This document shows, piece after piece, positions 44,960-54,820 of a stretch of DNA of 64,000 bases; within the stretch, counting starts at the first letter, position 1, and each line of letters starts with the position of its first letter. The notes under the pieces were generated by a model that was not told the origin of the DNA, did no database searches, and saw only the letters and a program-made list of their open reading frames with translations. A program made the position numbers and the translations under genes. The stretch lies in contig NW_006763135.1 of NCBI RefSeq assembly GCF_000264905.1, forward strand, positions 1,405,179 to 1,469,178, written 5' to 3'. The stretch is from Stereum hirsutum FP-91666 SS1. Its lineage: Eukaryota; Basidiomycota; Agaricomycetes; Russulales; Stereaceae.

Positions 44960-45397
44960 GATCGAGACTTTCTTAACAGCCTCTGTTGGATGTATAACAT
45001 GTACATGGATATATTGACTTACTAGAAACGGAATGAAGGAAGGCGCAAGGATTGCTGAGAAAGTAACCAGCAAACCTCATACCAATGACCAAATCATCAA
45101 AAAAGCCAAAAAAAAGCCTGCATCGTTATGTCCTGTGTCCCTGGCTCTGTATTCGACATGCATTTACTTGGCTCATAGAACTGCTCGCTTCAAGCTGCAC
45201 CAAATTTCGCGCGGACGGCCTTACTGATGATGTACGGTCAAAAAAGGCATATGTGAATACCTCGAGGAAATAAGCGGAGTCTAACGGCAGTGATGACCCG
45301 AACAAGATACAAAGCACAGCTGTAAGACACGGCACGGAACACGACTTCGCAAGCACGCGGGGACCAAAGGCTCAGCATGGAGGGTGCCTTTTCGCCT
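44960..45397. other. Convergent 3' intergenic region (438 bp)
   Basis: Between the 3' ends of the A-T-R gene (plus) and the O-methyltransferase (minus). AT-rich with an A-run near 45100-45115. No gene seen. Confidence 0.5.
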
Positions 45398-46421
45398 CTA
45401 TTCACCCTTGCGTCTAATCAAAGTAACACCGTCTCGGATAGGCAGCAATACTTCCTCGACTCGGGCGTCGTTCCTGGTGAGGTTACATGGCGACGGCGTC
45501 AGTTACGAACAGCACTCGCCGAGCAAATAGGTACAGTCTTACCTGACGAACTGGTTGAATTCGTGTACGTCGCGGCCCATGGCGTACCTCTCAATATCGG
45601 GAGCCCAAGGTGTTGCTTTGAAAGTGGTATTATCAACTGCGATGAAACCGCCTGCTGCAAGAAGGTTAAGGTCCATGATGCGAGTGAAGTAATGCTTGTA
45701 GTTGGGTTTGTCCGCATCAATAAACACCTGAATGACAATCATCCATAACAAGCTCGATATGAGAATATAGGAGGCGCTGTACCATATCGAAGGTGGCCCC
45801 CTCTTTGGCGAGGATGTCGAGCGAAACCGTGGCGTCGCCGATCCGTACGTCGATCTTCTCCGACACTGTGGCCTCGTCGAAGTAAGGTCGATTATGCTTC
45901 TCGAGAAAAGCCTCGAGCTCGAGTGTCACGATTCTCTCAACGGTCGGCACGCTGGCAAGGGAAATGGTGGTTGTCCCCGTGAACATGCCAAGTTCAAGGA
46001 TAGTTTTAGCCTATACAGACCGGTATTCAGCGAGAAATGGGGAGACAATGTGTACATACGGAACGCTCACCTTGGCCATACGAGCAAAATGGCAGAGAAC
46101 GACTGCTTCGTAACCTCCGGCAGACATCTCTGGGATGAGGCGGAACTGAGTCTCTCCCTTCGCATGCAAATCGTCCCAATCAACCTCCATTCCGTGATCG
46201 ACCATACGACGGACAATCGGGAGGGCGGGAGAGGAGTATGCAGTCAAATAAGTGTCATAACCGTCAACGATGCCTTTAGCCTCGTCTACGAGTTTCTGAA
46301 GAGTAGAATTAGACTGAAAATCTCCAAGTGGAAGAGAATGTATCTGATGATATAGATGAGTGATGATCTCGCAGAGGCGGTCATTAGGAGTCGCGGGAGG
46401 CTCTGAGACAGTGTCGGTCAT
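45398..46421 (-). CDS. O-methyltransferase, candidate 4-deoxygadusol-forming enzyme (MysB-like)
   Basis: Four exons on the minus strand: 46421-46071, 46010-45783, 45727-45543 and 45473-45398 (279 residues). The fold is the metal-dependent, caffeoyl-CoA/catechol type methyltransferase: SAM-binding TILELGMFTGTTTISLA near residue 118, the acidic VTLELEAF, FIDADKPNYKHYF near 195, GGFIAVDNTTFKA, and the C-terminal VEEVLLPIRDGVTLIRR, which needs the last exon. In mycosporine pathways a SAM-dependent O-methyltransferase converts demethyl-4-deoxygadusol to 4-deoxygadusol. The assignment to that step rests on the neighbouring cyclase and ATP-grasp genes. No secretion signal, so probably cytosolic. Confidence 0.88.
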
Positions 46422-46865
46422 GGCGGCAGGAATATCAGATGGTGGGGAAAGTGGGTACAGCTAGCTCAGACGCTTCAGTATACCTAAGCGAGCAATACAT
46501 GAGTTTACCAACCGTCCTCTTCTGGAAAAGGGAGAATGTCCGTTCGTCAACGACCTCAGGCCTCGAGCTTCAAGGTCGATCTTTGCCTCAACTCATCCAC
46601 CGTGTGGTGTTCAGTCGGGCCACGCTATAACCAGAAGCATGGCTACTTCTTGCGGGACGTATATAGAAAATGACACACCACAGAATACAAGAGATGTATC
46701 ATGACCATGACCAGACTGACTCTCCAGTCGATGCCGAGCATCGCAGGTATGATGAAGGGAAATGGGACTGCGATGGATACGCTGACGAACTTGTTGTGGT
46801 CCCAGTACGGAAACAGCCGGCCCTCGCCTACGTTGGAGGACCTTCCGAGTTAGAATGAAGGCGTT

Positions 46866-47925
46866 CCAGGACCCCTGCATATGCGGAAGGAGGTCCCATC
46901 CTGGTGCGACAATTTTTGGCCCAAAAATCAGCCTTTGTCCGATCCATAGTGCGGACAAAAGCGCCTGGTCGCCCGCGAGGTACCATCGGCATGCGGACCA
47001 AATAGGGCTGCACATTTCCCGATATCGGTGGCGGCTGATGCCATTTATTTTCTTTTTTCGACGCGTTGCGTAGCCGACAGCATTGTTTTCGAGTTACATT
47101 CCGGCGGAGTGTACCTGCTGAGCTGTTTCTTTCAACAATGTCAAGCATTTCAGACCATAAATTAGGTTCTTTCATGAATTTGTCTATTCGCCAGCTCTCG
47201 CTGAGTGCAGTCCGAGAGTGTCCGAGTCTCTGTACCTGTACATGAGTTGGTTTGATCCTCGCGCCCGCCGGTTGAACCGATAGGCTACTCTGCTCAAGGA
47301 GACTAAGGTTGGTCGCTGATGGTCGCTGTTCAACGTTCAGCGTAGTCTCTGTTTACTCGGTCTGCCAGATTCTCTCGTTTCAATCCTCCAACCCATGCCC
47401 TCCTATCGCTAGCAATTTCGAAGGTCATCAGGCAGACAGACATCGACGTCGACACCTAAGGCCTTCCCATGACAATGAAACTGATACCTTAGGTATTGGC
47501 TTTGTTTCGGACCATATGCGCGCGTACGGGAGAAATCAACGATGTCGTTCGAGTCTTCATTGCAGTGCCACAGGGTGGCGCTGTGGCGCCACAAGAGGAG
47601 GATAGCTCGGAAATGGAAGAGGAGGTCGATTGGGGGCAAATTAAGGACGTACACCAGTATATGCAGTTCAATACCGGCTGGAGCAAATTTTCGTTGATTT
47701 TATATGAATATATGGAAGGAAAAAATGCGGATTTTGAGGTACCATCCCATCGTGCGGACCAAAAACGAAAATTTTGAGGTCCCATCCCGTTCTGCGGACC
47801 AAAATGGTCAAAATCCTGAGGTCCCATCGTCGTGCGGACAAAAAGGGGCCCAAAATCGTGCGACAAAAAGGGCAAAATTTGGGGATTTCGGATGGGACCT
47901 CCTCCGGCATATGCAGGGGTCCTGG
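46866..47925. mobile_element. Candidate 1.06-kb non-autonomous element with 36-bp inverted ends
   Basis: 46866-46901 and the reverse complement of 47890-47925 are nearly identical over 36 bp (starting CCAGGACCCCTGCATATGC). The tetramer CGTT flanks both ends (46862-46865 and 47926-47929), a possible 4-bp target duplication. No transposase-like frame lies inside. Copies of a GAGGTNCCATC...TGCGGAC motif occur inside both ends. It may be a MITE or a similar deletion derivative; the superfamily is unknown. Confidence 0.55.
47736..47860. repeat. Short tandem array, period about 41 bp
   Basis: Three degenerate direct units begin at 47736, 47776 and 47818, each with GAGGTNCCATC followed by TGCGGACNAAAA. 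A related single copy lies at about 46978 (GAGGTACCATCGGCATGCGGACC). Confidence 0.65.
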
Positions 47926-48480
47926 CGTTCCCCTCTGTTCCTTTAGGTCTTCTGTATCCTTGGACATGATCAGACCTTGAAAATGTGCCGTCATCTATGA
48001 AAACTCATATTCGATCTTCGCCATAAAAACGATTTAGGTCTAGCAGACCCCTTGCTCGATCCCCAAAAGGATCTCTTCAATTGCCGTCTTTCTCCACCTG
48101 TGTCTCCCGAATCTTTTCGGACGCATCGAGGGTGTCTGCATTGGAGATGGTACTCCACAATCAATCGGAATGTAACATACGTGGGCCTTTTTGTATTCAT
48201 TCAACCCCAATCAAGACCTTCGGTGGTTCGGCGCCCTGCCAGGATTGACCATCTATTTCCTAACAACTGCGACCATCGTCTCGTCCTGTCTCTGGACGAG
48301 AGCTTTGCGTTTGTACGAGTAAACATTGGTACCCTCGAATTTTGTTCTCGATGTAGTTGCCATAGGTTGCCAGCAAACTCGCACGAGGTTTGGCCGGACA
48401 TATATCAATGGCGCGAACTTATGGATCAGTAGGCTTATTCCAACAACTACCTTCGTCCATTCTTCACCCTCATATTCATC

Positions 48481-50339
48481 ATGAGCGAGCTCACCGCCGA
48501 TATCACTACCACGAAGAATGGTTTTACTGTCGTTGGCAACGAGGAGATCAACTACGGTTTTTCTTATATCTATTGTCACGATTGTCCATTTACTCATAGT
48601 ACCATGATTGACTTCATAGGGTTTCAATTCGTTGACAACATCTTCGATTCTAAGCACGACCATCTCGCGAAGATATACAAGCCATGGAAGCGGGTATTGC
48701 TCGTCACGGATACCAACGTCAACGAGCTTTACTCAAAGCAATGGTCCGCCTACTTTGCCCACCATGGTATCCCTCTGACCACGTTTATTATGAACGGTGG
48801 TGAGAAGAACAAGACCATGAACACCATGCTGTCCATCGTCGATGCGATGAACGCTTTTGGTCTGATTCGTAAGGAGGTTTGTTGCTTTATTTTATTGGTT
48901 CCCTTATATCGAACTCATCTCAATCCTTGTAGCCTGTTCTCGTGGTCGGTGGAGGTCTTTGTACCGATGTCACTGGCTACGCCTGCGCCTCCTACCGGCG
49001 CACCACGAACTTCATCCGCATTCCCACCACCTTGATAGGTTTAATTGATGCCTCGGTTTCGATCAAGGGTGAGTGATGGGTGTATCGTTCGACCACAGCA
49101 GTCTGATTACTTGTCTCAGTTGGTATAAACCATGGTGCTCTGAAGAACCGCTTGGGAGCATAGTATGTCGTTTCTTCCTGCCCGCGAGCTAATTCGACAG
49201 AGTTTACGCATACGCCATACAGTCATGCGCCATTGGTAACTTTCCTTGACTTCGACATGCTCAAGACCTTGCCTGAGGGCCAGGTCCGCAATGGCTTCGC
49301 TGGTTAGTGGGCGAGCCCACACTTCTCCTCTACAGATTTGGGAACTCATCCCCAAAACATGGGAACTCAACCCCACTGCAGAGTTGATGAAGATTACTTC
49401 CTGCGCTGATGCGCGTTCGTGGAAGTTGCTTGTCGACAACGGTCCTGCCTTGATTAAGACTCGCTTTGGTCGTGCTGATGGTAGCGACCCCGAGCTCAAG
49501 AAGATAGCCGACGAGATCACCTCCCGAGGTATCAAGGTCATGCTCGACGTCCGTATAACATTACTTATACACGTTTCAGCACGAACTCTAAGCCTTGCAT
49601 TCTTATAGCTTGAGACTCCCAACCTTCACGAGATTCGCCTGGACAGAGTCATCGCATTCGGTCACAGCTGGTCACCGACGTTGGAGCTCGCTCCCGTCAT
49701 CCCTCTTCGTCACGGCCATGCCATCAACATCGACATGGCGTACTTCGTTACTTTCGGATGGACTCGTGGATATCTCACGAAGACGGAGCGCGACGAGTAC
49801 CACCGTCTCTCACACTCCGTCGGGTTGTCCATGGATCACGAGCTTTTCACTCGCGACATGATTGTACAGGCCACTGAGGCTATCATGTTCGTGGCTGCTT
49901 CGCTGCATCACCTTTACGATCTTGACATTTTTTCGAAGGAAAACTCGCGATGGGGCGCAACGGTTTGCTATCCCAAGGCCTTATGGATCATGCGTGTTCG
50001 TCAATGATGCTTCTTACGAAGAGCTTTACCATGCCCTCGACGTCCACAAGGCCCTCATCAAGGAGAAATACGGCAGCGGTGACGGAATCGAGGCAAGCAT
50101 CTCTCTCTGCTTTGGCATGATACATGATCCTTACCACGTTGTTTTCCCAGGCGTTCGTCGACTACGGCGACCTCGGCATGGACCCTGCTCTTCTCAAGCA
50201 GGACGTGGCGAAGGCGAACGGCACGACCTCCAACGGACTGAATGGTACCAATGGTCACACCACTGGCACCCCAATCGCTGGGCCCCCCGTCGACATCGAC
50301 ATTCCTGCCCTTCCCAAGGTCGCGCCTGTTTCTGTGTGA
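48481..50339 (+). CDS. Sugar-phosphate cyclase, candidate demethyl-4-deoxygadusol synthase (DDGS)
   Basis: Nine exons: 48481-48556, 48620-48876, 48933-49068, 49120-49162, 49223-49302, 49382-49548, 49609-49886, 49939-50092 and 50151-50339 (459 residues). It belongs to the dehydroquinate-synthase-like cyclases: [16 protein letters not shown]-binding [20 protein letters not shown] near 112-131, [20 protein letters not shown], and metal ligands Glu in NGFAEL (about 198), His in AFGHSW (about 272) and His in [12 protein letters not shown] (about 290). DDGS and 2-epi-5-epi-valiolone synthase both use sedoheptulose 7-phosphate; the methyltransferase and ATP-grasp neighbours favour DDGS. The tail is Asn/Gly/Thr-rich. 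The intron at 50093-50150 has a GC donor. Confidence 0.9.
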
Positions 50340-50689
50340 TTGTTTGTTCCTCAGGATGATGAGTTCGCGGTGAAGAGACCCTCATACAGGCATATACGTT
50401 ACTGTATTGTGATGTACGATAGTGTAGATGATTTCCGATGTTGGCAGATTTATCGACCGAGCAAATTGTTGGGATGTCTTGTCTCTGATCCTCTACTGCG
50501 TGTTTCGGCTTCGGTACTTTGTGAGTTGTTCAACTTGGGAGGGCAAAGCAAAGCACAACAAACAAGCAAGGTGGATTCTCGGTCCAAACGACCGGCAAAA
50601 TATTCCTACATCATCATAGCCGGAAACGAACTCAGACGGAGAATTTGGGAGCAGTTATTGATATCACGATCAGAGAAACATGCCATGTC
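50340..50689. other. Convergent 3' intergenic region (350 bp)
   Basis: Between the 3' ends of the cyclase and CWC21. Nothing gene-like seen. Confidence 0.5.
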
Positions 50690-52065
50690 CTAATCGCGGC
50701 TCCGGCTACGGGAATCGCTCCTGGAGCTGACACTCATGGAAGACGCTGAATCCGACCTCGCTCTCCTTCTGGGCGGTGATTGAGAGGGAGAACGGGAATC
50801 GCGGCCTCTCGATGCACTTCTTCCTCTCTTACTTCCATCAAGGCCGTCTTTGATATCGCGAGATGTCTTGTGCGGCGGTGCTGGGGAGCGGGCCCTCCTT
50901 GGAGGCGAATCGGACAAGGACCGCCCGCGGCGGGCGACGGGGGACCTGGAAGAGCGCGAAAGGGGAGATCGAGATCGAGAAATATCACGGCCACGGCGAG
51001 GCGGCGGCGAAGGCGACAACGGACGGCCAGGAGGCGAGCGTGAGCGTGAGTCACGACGTCGGTCTCGAGGAGGGGGAGAGCGAGAATCAATGCGGCGACG
51101 ACGGGCTGGCGGTGAGGGTGATCGGCTGGGAAGGCGACGACGAGGTGGCTCGTCATCGTACTCGAGTGGAGGAGAGCGCCTACGAGGAGGAGGAGAGTCA
51201 TCAAGGTCACGGCCACGGCGGGGAGGTGGGCTTCGGCTGCGACGACTGTAGCCAGAGTCCCTTGGTCTGTTTCGCCCGTAGGAAGGCGGTGGTGGTGGAG
51301 GCATTCTGCGACGGCCAGCATCATCGTCACGGGTCTTGCCTCCGACGCTTTCCATCTCTTTCCGCCTCCGATCTTCCTCGCGCCTTCGCAACCTGTCCTT
51401 CTCCTTTCTCTCCAGTTCCCACTTCTCCCTCTGCTCAGCGTATCTCTTCCTATCTTCGTCTCGCTTTCGGTCTCTCTCTTCGCGTTCCGCCATCCTCTTC
51501 ATGCGATCCTGCTCCTGTTTCTCCTGGTTAAAAGAGTCTCCTTCCACATAATCGGAACGTGTCCCAAGAGCCATAGCCATTTTGTTCAACTCGGCCTTTT
51601 TGGCGGCCGCGAGGCCGTGAGTGTCTGATGGCTTGAGCGACTTCGCGTTTGTGGGAGGTGGAAGCATTGATGAAAGTTTTTCGCGCAGAGCAGCGACTTG
51701 TCGTTCAATCTCGTCCTCTTCGAACCTGAGTTGTCGAGCGCACTCGTAAGCGCCTGAATTGAGTTATAAAGTAAGCGAGACTCACTCCTTGTCTTCCAGT
51801 TCGAGTTGCAACTCCAGACACTTGACCTCTACCTTTCTTTTCGCTTCATGCTCCAAGATCCCTTGGTCCGGTTCCCTATGTTTTGGAGGTGCAACATCCC
51901 ATGCGCTGGCACGGTCCTGGGCAGTGTCGCGAGAGCGAAGAGCAGAGAGGTTGCGAACGACGTAACCGTTTGTACCACTGAATAATCCGGTCAGCTACTA
52001 TAGAGTATGTCCTGTACATTTACTTACCTTCCGCGAGGAGTCGTTAGTCCGATACCGTTGTACAT
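50690..52065 (-). CDS. CWC21: Pre-mRNA splicing factor Cwc21 (SRRM2-like N-terminus)
   Basis: Three exons on the minus strand: 52065-52028, 51977-51786 and 51725-50690 (421 residues). The N-terminus [19 protein letters not shown] and the segment after it ([20 protein letters not shown]) are the hallmark of Cwc21 and its human relative SRRM2; the cwf21 helix region follows ([14 protein letters not shown]). The second half is a long RS domain with Arg-Ser and Ser-Pro repeats that is far longer than in yeast. Cwc21 sits in the active spliceosome near Prp8 and the 5' splice site. The first two exons are fixed by the highly conserved N-terminus. Confidence 0.93.
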
Positions 52066-52606
52066 CGTGCACTCTGTACTGGTTTGGTTGAGAAACACGG
52101 TTTGGCAGTGGAAACTCCGAACAGGATCGTTGGGAATTCGAACTCCCTTGAAGAAGCGCTTGTCGGAGCTTGAATTACTGTACGGGTGGCGCCCCAACGA
52201 TGTGGCGTAGGATACGCAGAAGCTGAGTGTGTCTCCACCCAGGAAGTCTCCAATCTCATTCTTAAGTATTGTTTAATGGTTCTATATAATGAAGCAGACC
52301 TATGAAAGCGTAAACTACAATATCCAATAGGATTTCCCTCCTCAATCAGCACCGCTAAGGCCTCGACACCCACTGCGAGATCTATAAGGATATCGGTAGC
52401 AATAGTCGTGTCGACAAGGACTTCACGAGAGGCAGTAGATCGCTGGCACAGATTCAAGGATCTGAAAGCTCCGGCGCGTTGCCGATGGCGAGGGTCAGGG
52501 AAGATCCTGTTCTACTTGAATGAAAATACAATCTCTATATGTGGGCCTTTTCAACATGACGTTCCTCTACATCTAAGGCCTCTAGAGAGGTTCGTGCTGT
52601 TCTGCT
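52066..52606. other. Intergenic region (541 bp)
   Basis: Promoter of CWC21 and 3' flank of riboflavin kinase, both minus strand. A minus-strand frame over about 52044-52457 includes a stretch rich in Ile, Leu and Val, but no family is recognised and it overlaps the CWC21 start; left unannotated. Confidence 0.45.
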
Positions 52607-53397
52607 TCACAGTTTCTGAGGGTGGAATGAAGGGTCGGATGCAAACTTCTTGTAGTCTGGTCGTTCAAGCGACTTGATGGCGACGAGTTTGTCGGTTTCG
52701 ATGTCATCAATGAGAGCCTCTAGATAGTAAATCGACATATTTGGGTGAGATTTGGTCAGGAAGTCGGGAAAGAATATTCACCTCTGGACGTGTAGTCGAG
52801 TTCTGGGCGAATGTAACCGAGGACGATGGCCCGCATGTTATGCCCGTAGAAATCGGACTTGAACTCGTGCATGATATGGATTTCCTGGAGAAGCATTGGA
52901 TATGAGCCACTATGCCTTGGTGACAGAGTTAAAGAGAAAGACGAACTTACAGCTGTCAAGCGTTCGTTCTTGTAGAACGGGTTCCACCCCAAGCTCATGA
53001 CCATGGGCTGTACTTTAATGTCATCCTCGTGCAACACCGTCTGTTCATCATTAGATGGGGAGACTTGAGCGTATCCATAGTACACGCCGGTCTCGCAGAC
53101 GCTGCTCATGGGAGCTATGGAGTCATCGGGCAGATTGGCTACAAGATAGTACGGTATGAAGATATGGATATGGATATGATTCATGCTTTCAGAAAGCTCA
53201 CCAGTTGGACAACCAAGATCCTTTCCTCCTCTTCCAAATCCGCGTTGGACTGCACCAGACAGGTATATGGGGAATGGTTGCGTGGGGCTATCTGGACCGA
53301 CAATAGGTGGACGGGATGCGCGAAATGTTTCTGTCCTTACAGGCGCATGTGGTCTCTCGGCAAGCATTTGCTCGGCCTCTGCAGTAGGGTGAGACAT
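52607..53397 (-). CDS. FMN1: Riboflavin kinase
   Basis: Four exons on the minus strand: 53397-53202, 53138-52951, 52884-52782 and 52719-52607 (199 residues). The flavokinase motif GRGGKDLGCPTANLP is restored across intron 1; the rest has SVCETGVYYGYAQVS, VMSLGWNPFYKNERLTAEIH, IMHEFKSDFYGHNMRAIVLG YIRPE and a C-terminal EALIDDIETD and FASDPSFHP. The enzyme phosphorylates riboflavin to FMN with ATP. Length and motif order match the single-domain eukaryotic enzyme. It starts 196 bp from TAF8, transcribed in the opposite direction. Confidence 0.94.
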
Positions 53398-53593
53398 CAC
53401 AGTATAAACTCGTGTATAGATACAGAAAGTAAAGAGCCGTCAGAAGTTAAGAATAAGTAACAGGAAGGAGGTACGATAAGAAGGTCTGTGAAGGTCTGTG
53501 ATGGTCGGCGGAGTCAAGTTAGGTGTCGGTGGCGGAAGCAATACGGCGCGCCACAACTTGGCCACAAACGCTTCTTGAACCAGAACCACGATC

Positions 53594-54630
53594 ATGTCCT
53601 CCACCTCTGGGCAAACGTATCCTCAGTCGTCCTCTTACGGCTCCTACTCGATGTCGTACGCTCATTATCCATCACAAACTCACTATCCAGCAGCAAATTA
53701 CACGCAAATGCAGCCTGGTGTGGTCCCTTATACTGGCTACCCCGTTCCTCTGAAGACTTCTCCCGATCCGGAGCCCAGCGCGTCTGCTACCCCTACAGTC
53801 CCGGAAGTCACCCCTGATGTAGCATCGACTGCTCTGCGGCGACTGATCTCCTCTGAGCTACAGAATGAGGGATTTGATGCAGCAGAGCCTGCTGCGATGG
53901 GATGGCTTGAGAATGAGTTTGTGGCTTGTATGTGACTTCTACCATCGAAACCGTCTTAGAATTAACACGAGACTTTCTCTCTAGTCATTGACAATCTTCA
54001 TCGTCGAGCTCAAGAGTACGCCAATCTTGCGAGTAGAGCTGCTCCTTTGGCCAAAGACGTTATCCTTGCTTGCGACGAGTTTGGACTCAACCGTGACGAT
54101 CTGCGCACTTTGGCGGATGAAGAGAAAGAGAGGAAAAAATCAAGTGTGCTTCCTCTTTTGCCTACTTTCTGTGCAGTCCATAATTAAACCCACACCACAG
54201 AAAACGTTGTCCTCCCTAAACCGCTGACTGTTGTTCCTGCTCTTCCGGAGCCTCCTCTACCCGACCTTCTGCCATCAGACGACGAAGGCTCTATCCCTGT
54301 GATACCTGCTACGCTTCGTGCCATACCGCACTTCCATCCCGCCCTCCCGCCCAAACATACCTATCTTCGGACACCTGTACGTCTACTCCTTCATTCGGAT
54401 ATGCCGCTTCTAACATGATCCACCTCTATCAGCCTTCACCACCAAAGAAACAGGCACTTCCCTCCTTAGAGAAGAAGTTGAAGAACGCAAGTTTAGTCCA
54501 AGAGTCACTCAAGAACCTTTTACTTGCGACAGAAGACACGTCGGGCCCAGATGATGGCGAGTTGCTTGGTGCGATTGTCAATTGGGAAGCTCAAGGGCAA
54601 CAGAGGAAGCGTTGGAAGTTGAGTGCCTAG
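53594..54630 (+). CDS. TAF8: TFIID subunit TAF8
   Basis: Four exons: 53594-53927, 53985-54143, 54201-54376 and 54433-54630 (288 residues). After a Ser/Tyr/Pro-rich N-terminus comes a bromodomain-associated histone fold (ALRRLISSELQNEGFDAAEP, LENEFVAFIDNLHRRAQEYA). The TAF8 C-terminal domain follows: IPHFHPALPPKHTYLRTP and PSLEKKLKNASLVQESLKNL. TAF8 pairs with TAF10 in the general transcription factor TFIID. The TAF8-specific FHPALPPKHTYLRTP motif makes the assignment firm. Confidence 0.9.
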
Positions 54631-54820
54631 TAGCTGCTTTCGATCTCTATGTGTTATTGTACTCCTCGCCTGCTGTGGTAGGCGAGATCTTGTATTTTTA
54701 TTGCGGCATCTGCCCTCGCATTGCTATGCGTTACATACATATGACCATACAGCATCTTTTCGGATTAACACGATGCTGTTACTGGCTCCCAGCAAAGTGA
54801 CAATGTATTCTCTGGGTATT

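Larger units (their letters stand above)
46422..48480. other. Divergent intergenic region with an inserted repeat element (2.1 kb)
   Basis: Between the starts of the O-methyltransferase (minus) and the cyclase (plus). About 1.06 kb in the middle looks like an inserted element (46866-47925). The remaining 440 bp next to the methyltransferase and 550 bp next to the cyclase should hold the promoters. No gene reads convincingly here. Confidence 0.55.

Noticed and set aside
48481..50339. Reading the cyclase as a shikimate-pathway 3-dehydroquinate synthase
   Set aside because: In fungi that step is part of the large pentafunctional AROM protein; this stand-alone cyclase sits with a methyltransferase and an ATP-grasp ligase.
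50863..51531. Plus-strand open frame of 222 codons
   Set aside because: Antisense shadow of the Arg-Ser repeats in CWC21.
52044..52457. Minus-strand open frame of 137 codons upstream of CWC21
   Set aside because: Overlaps the CWC21 start codon region and has no recognisable domain.
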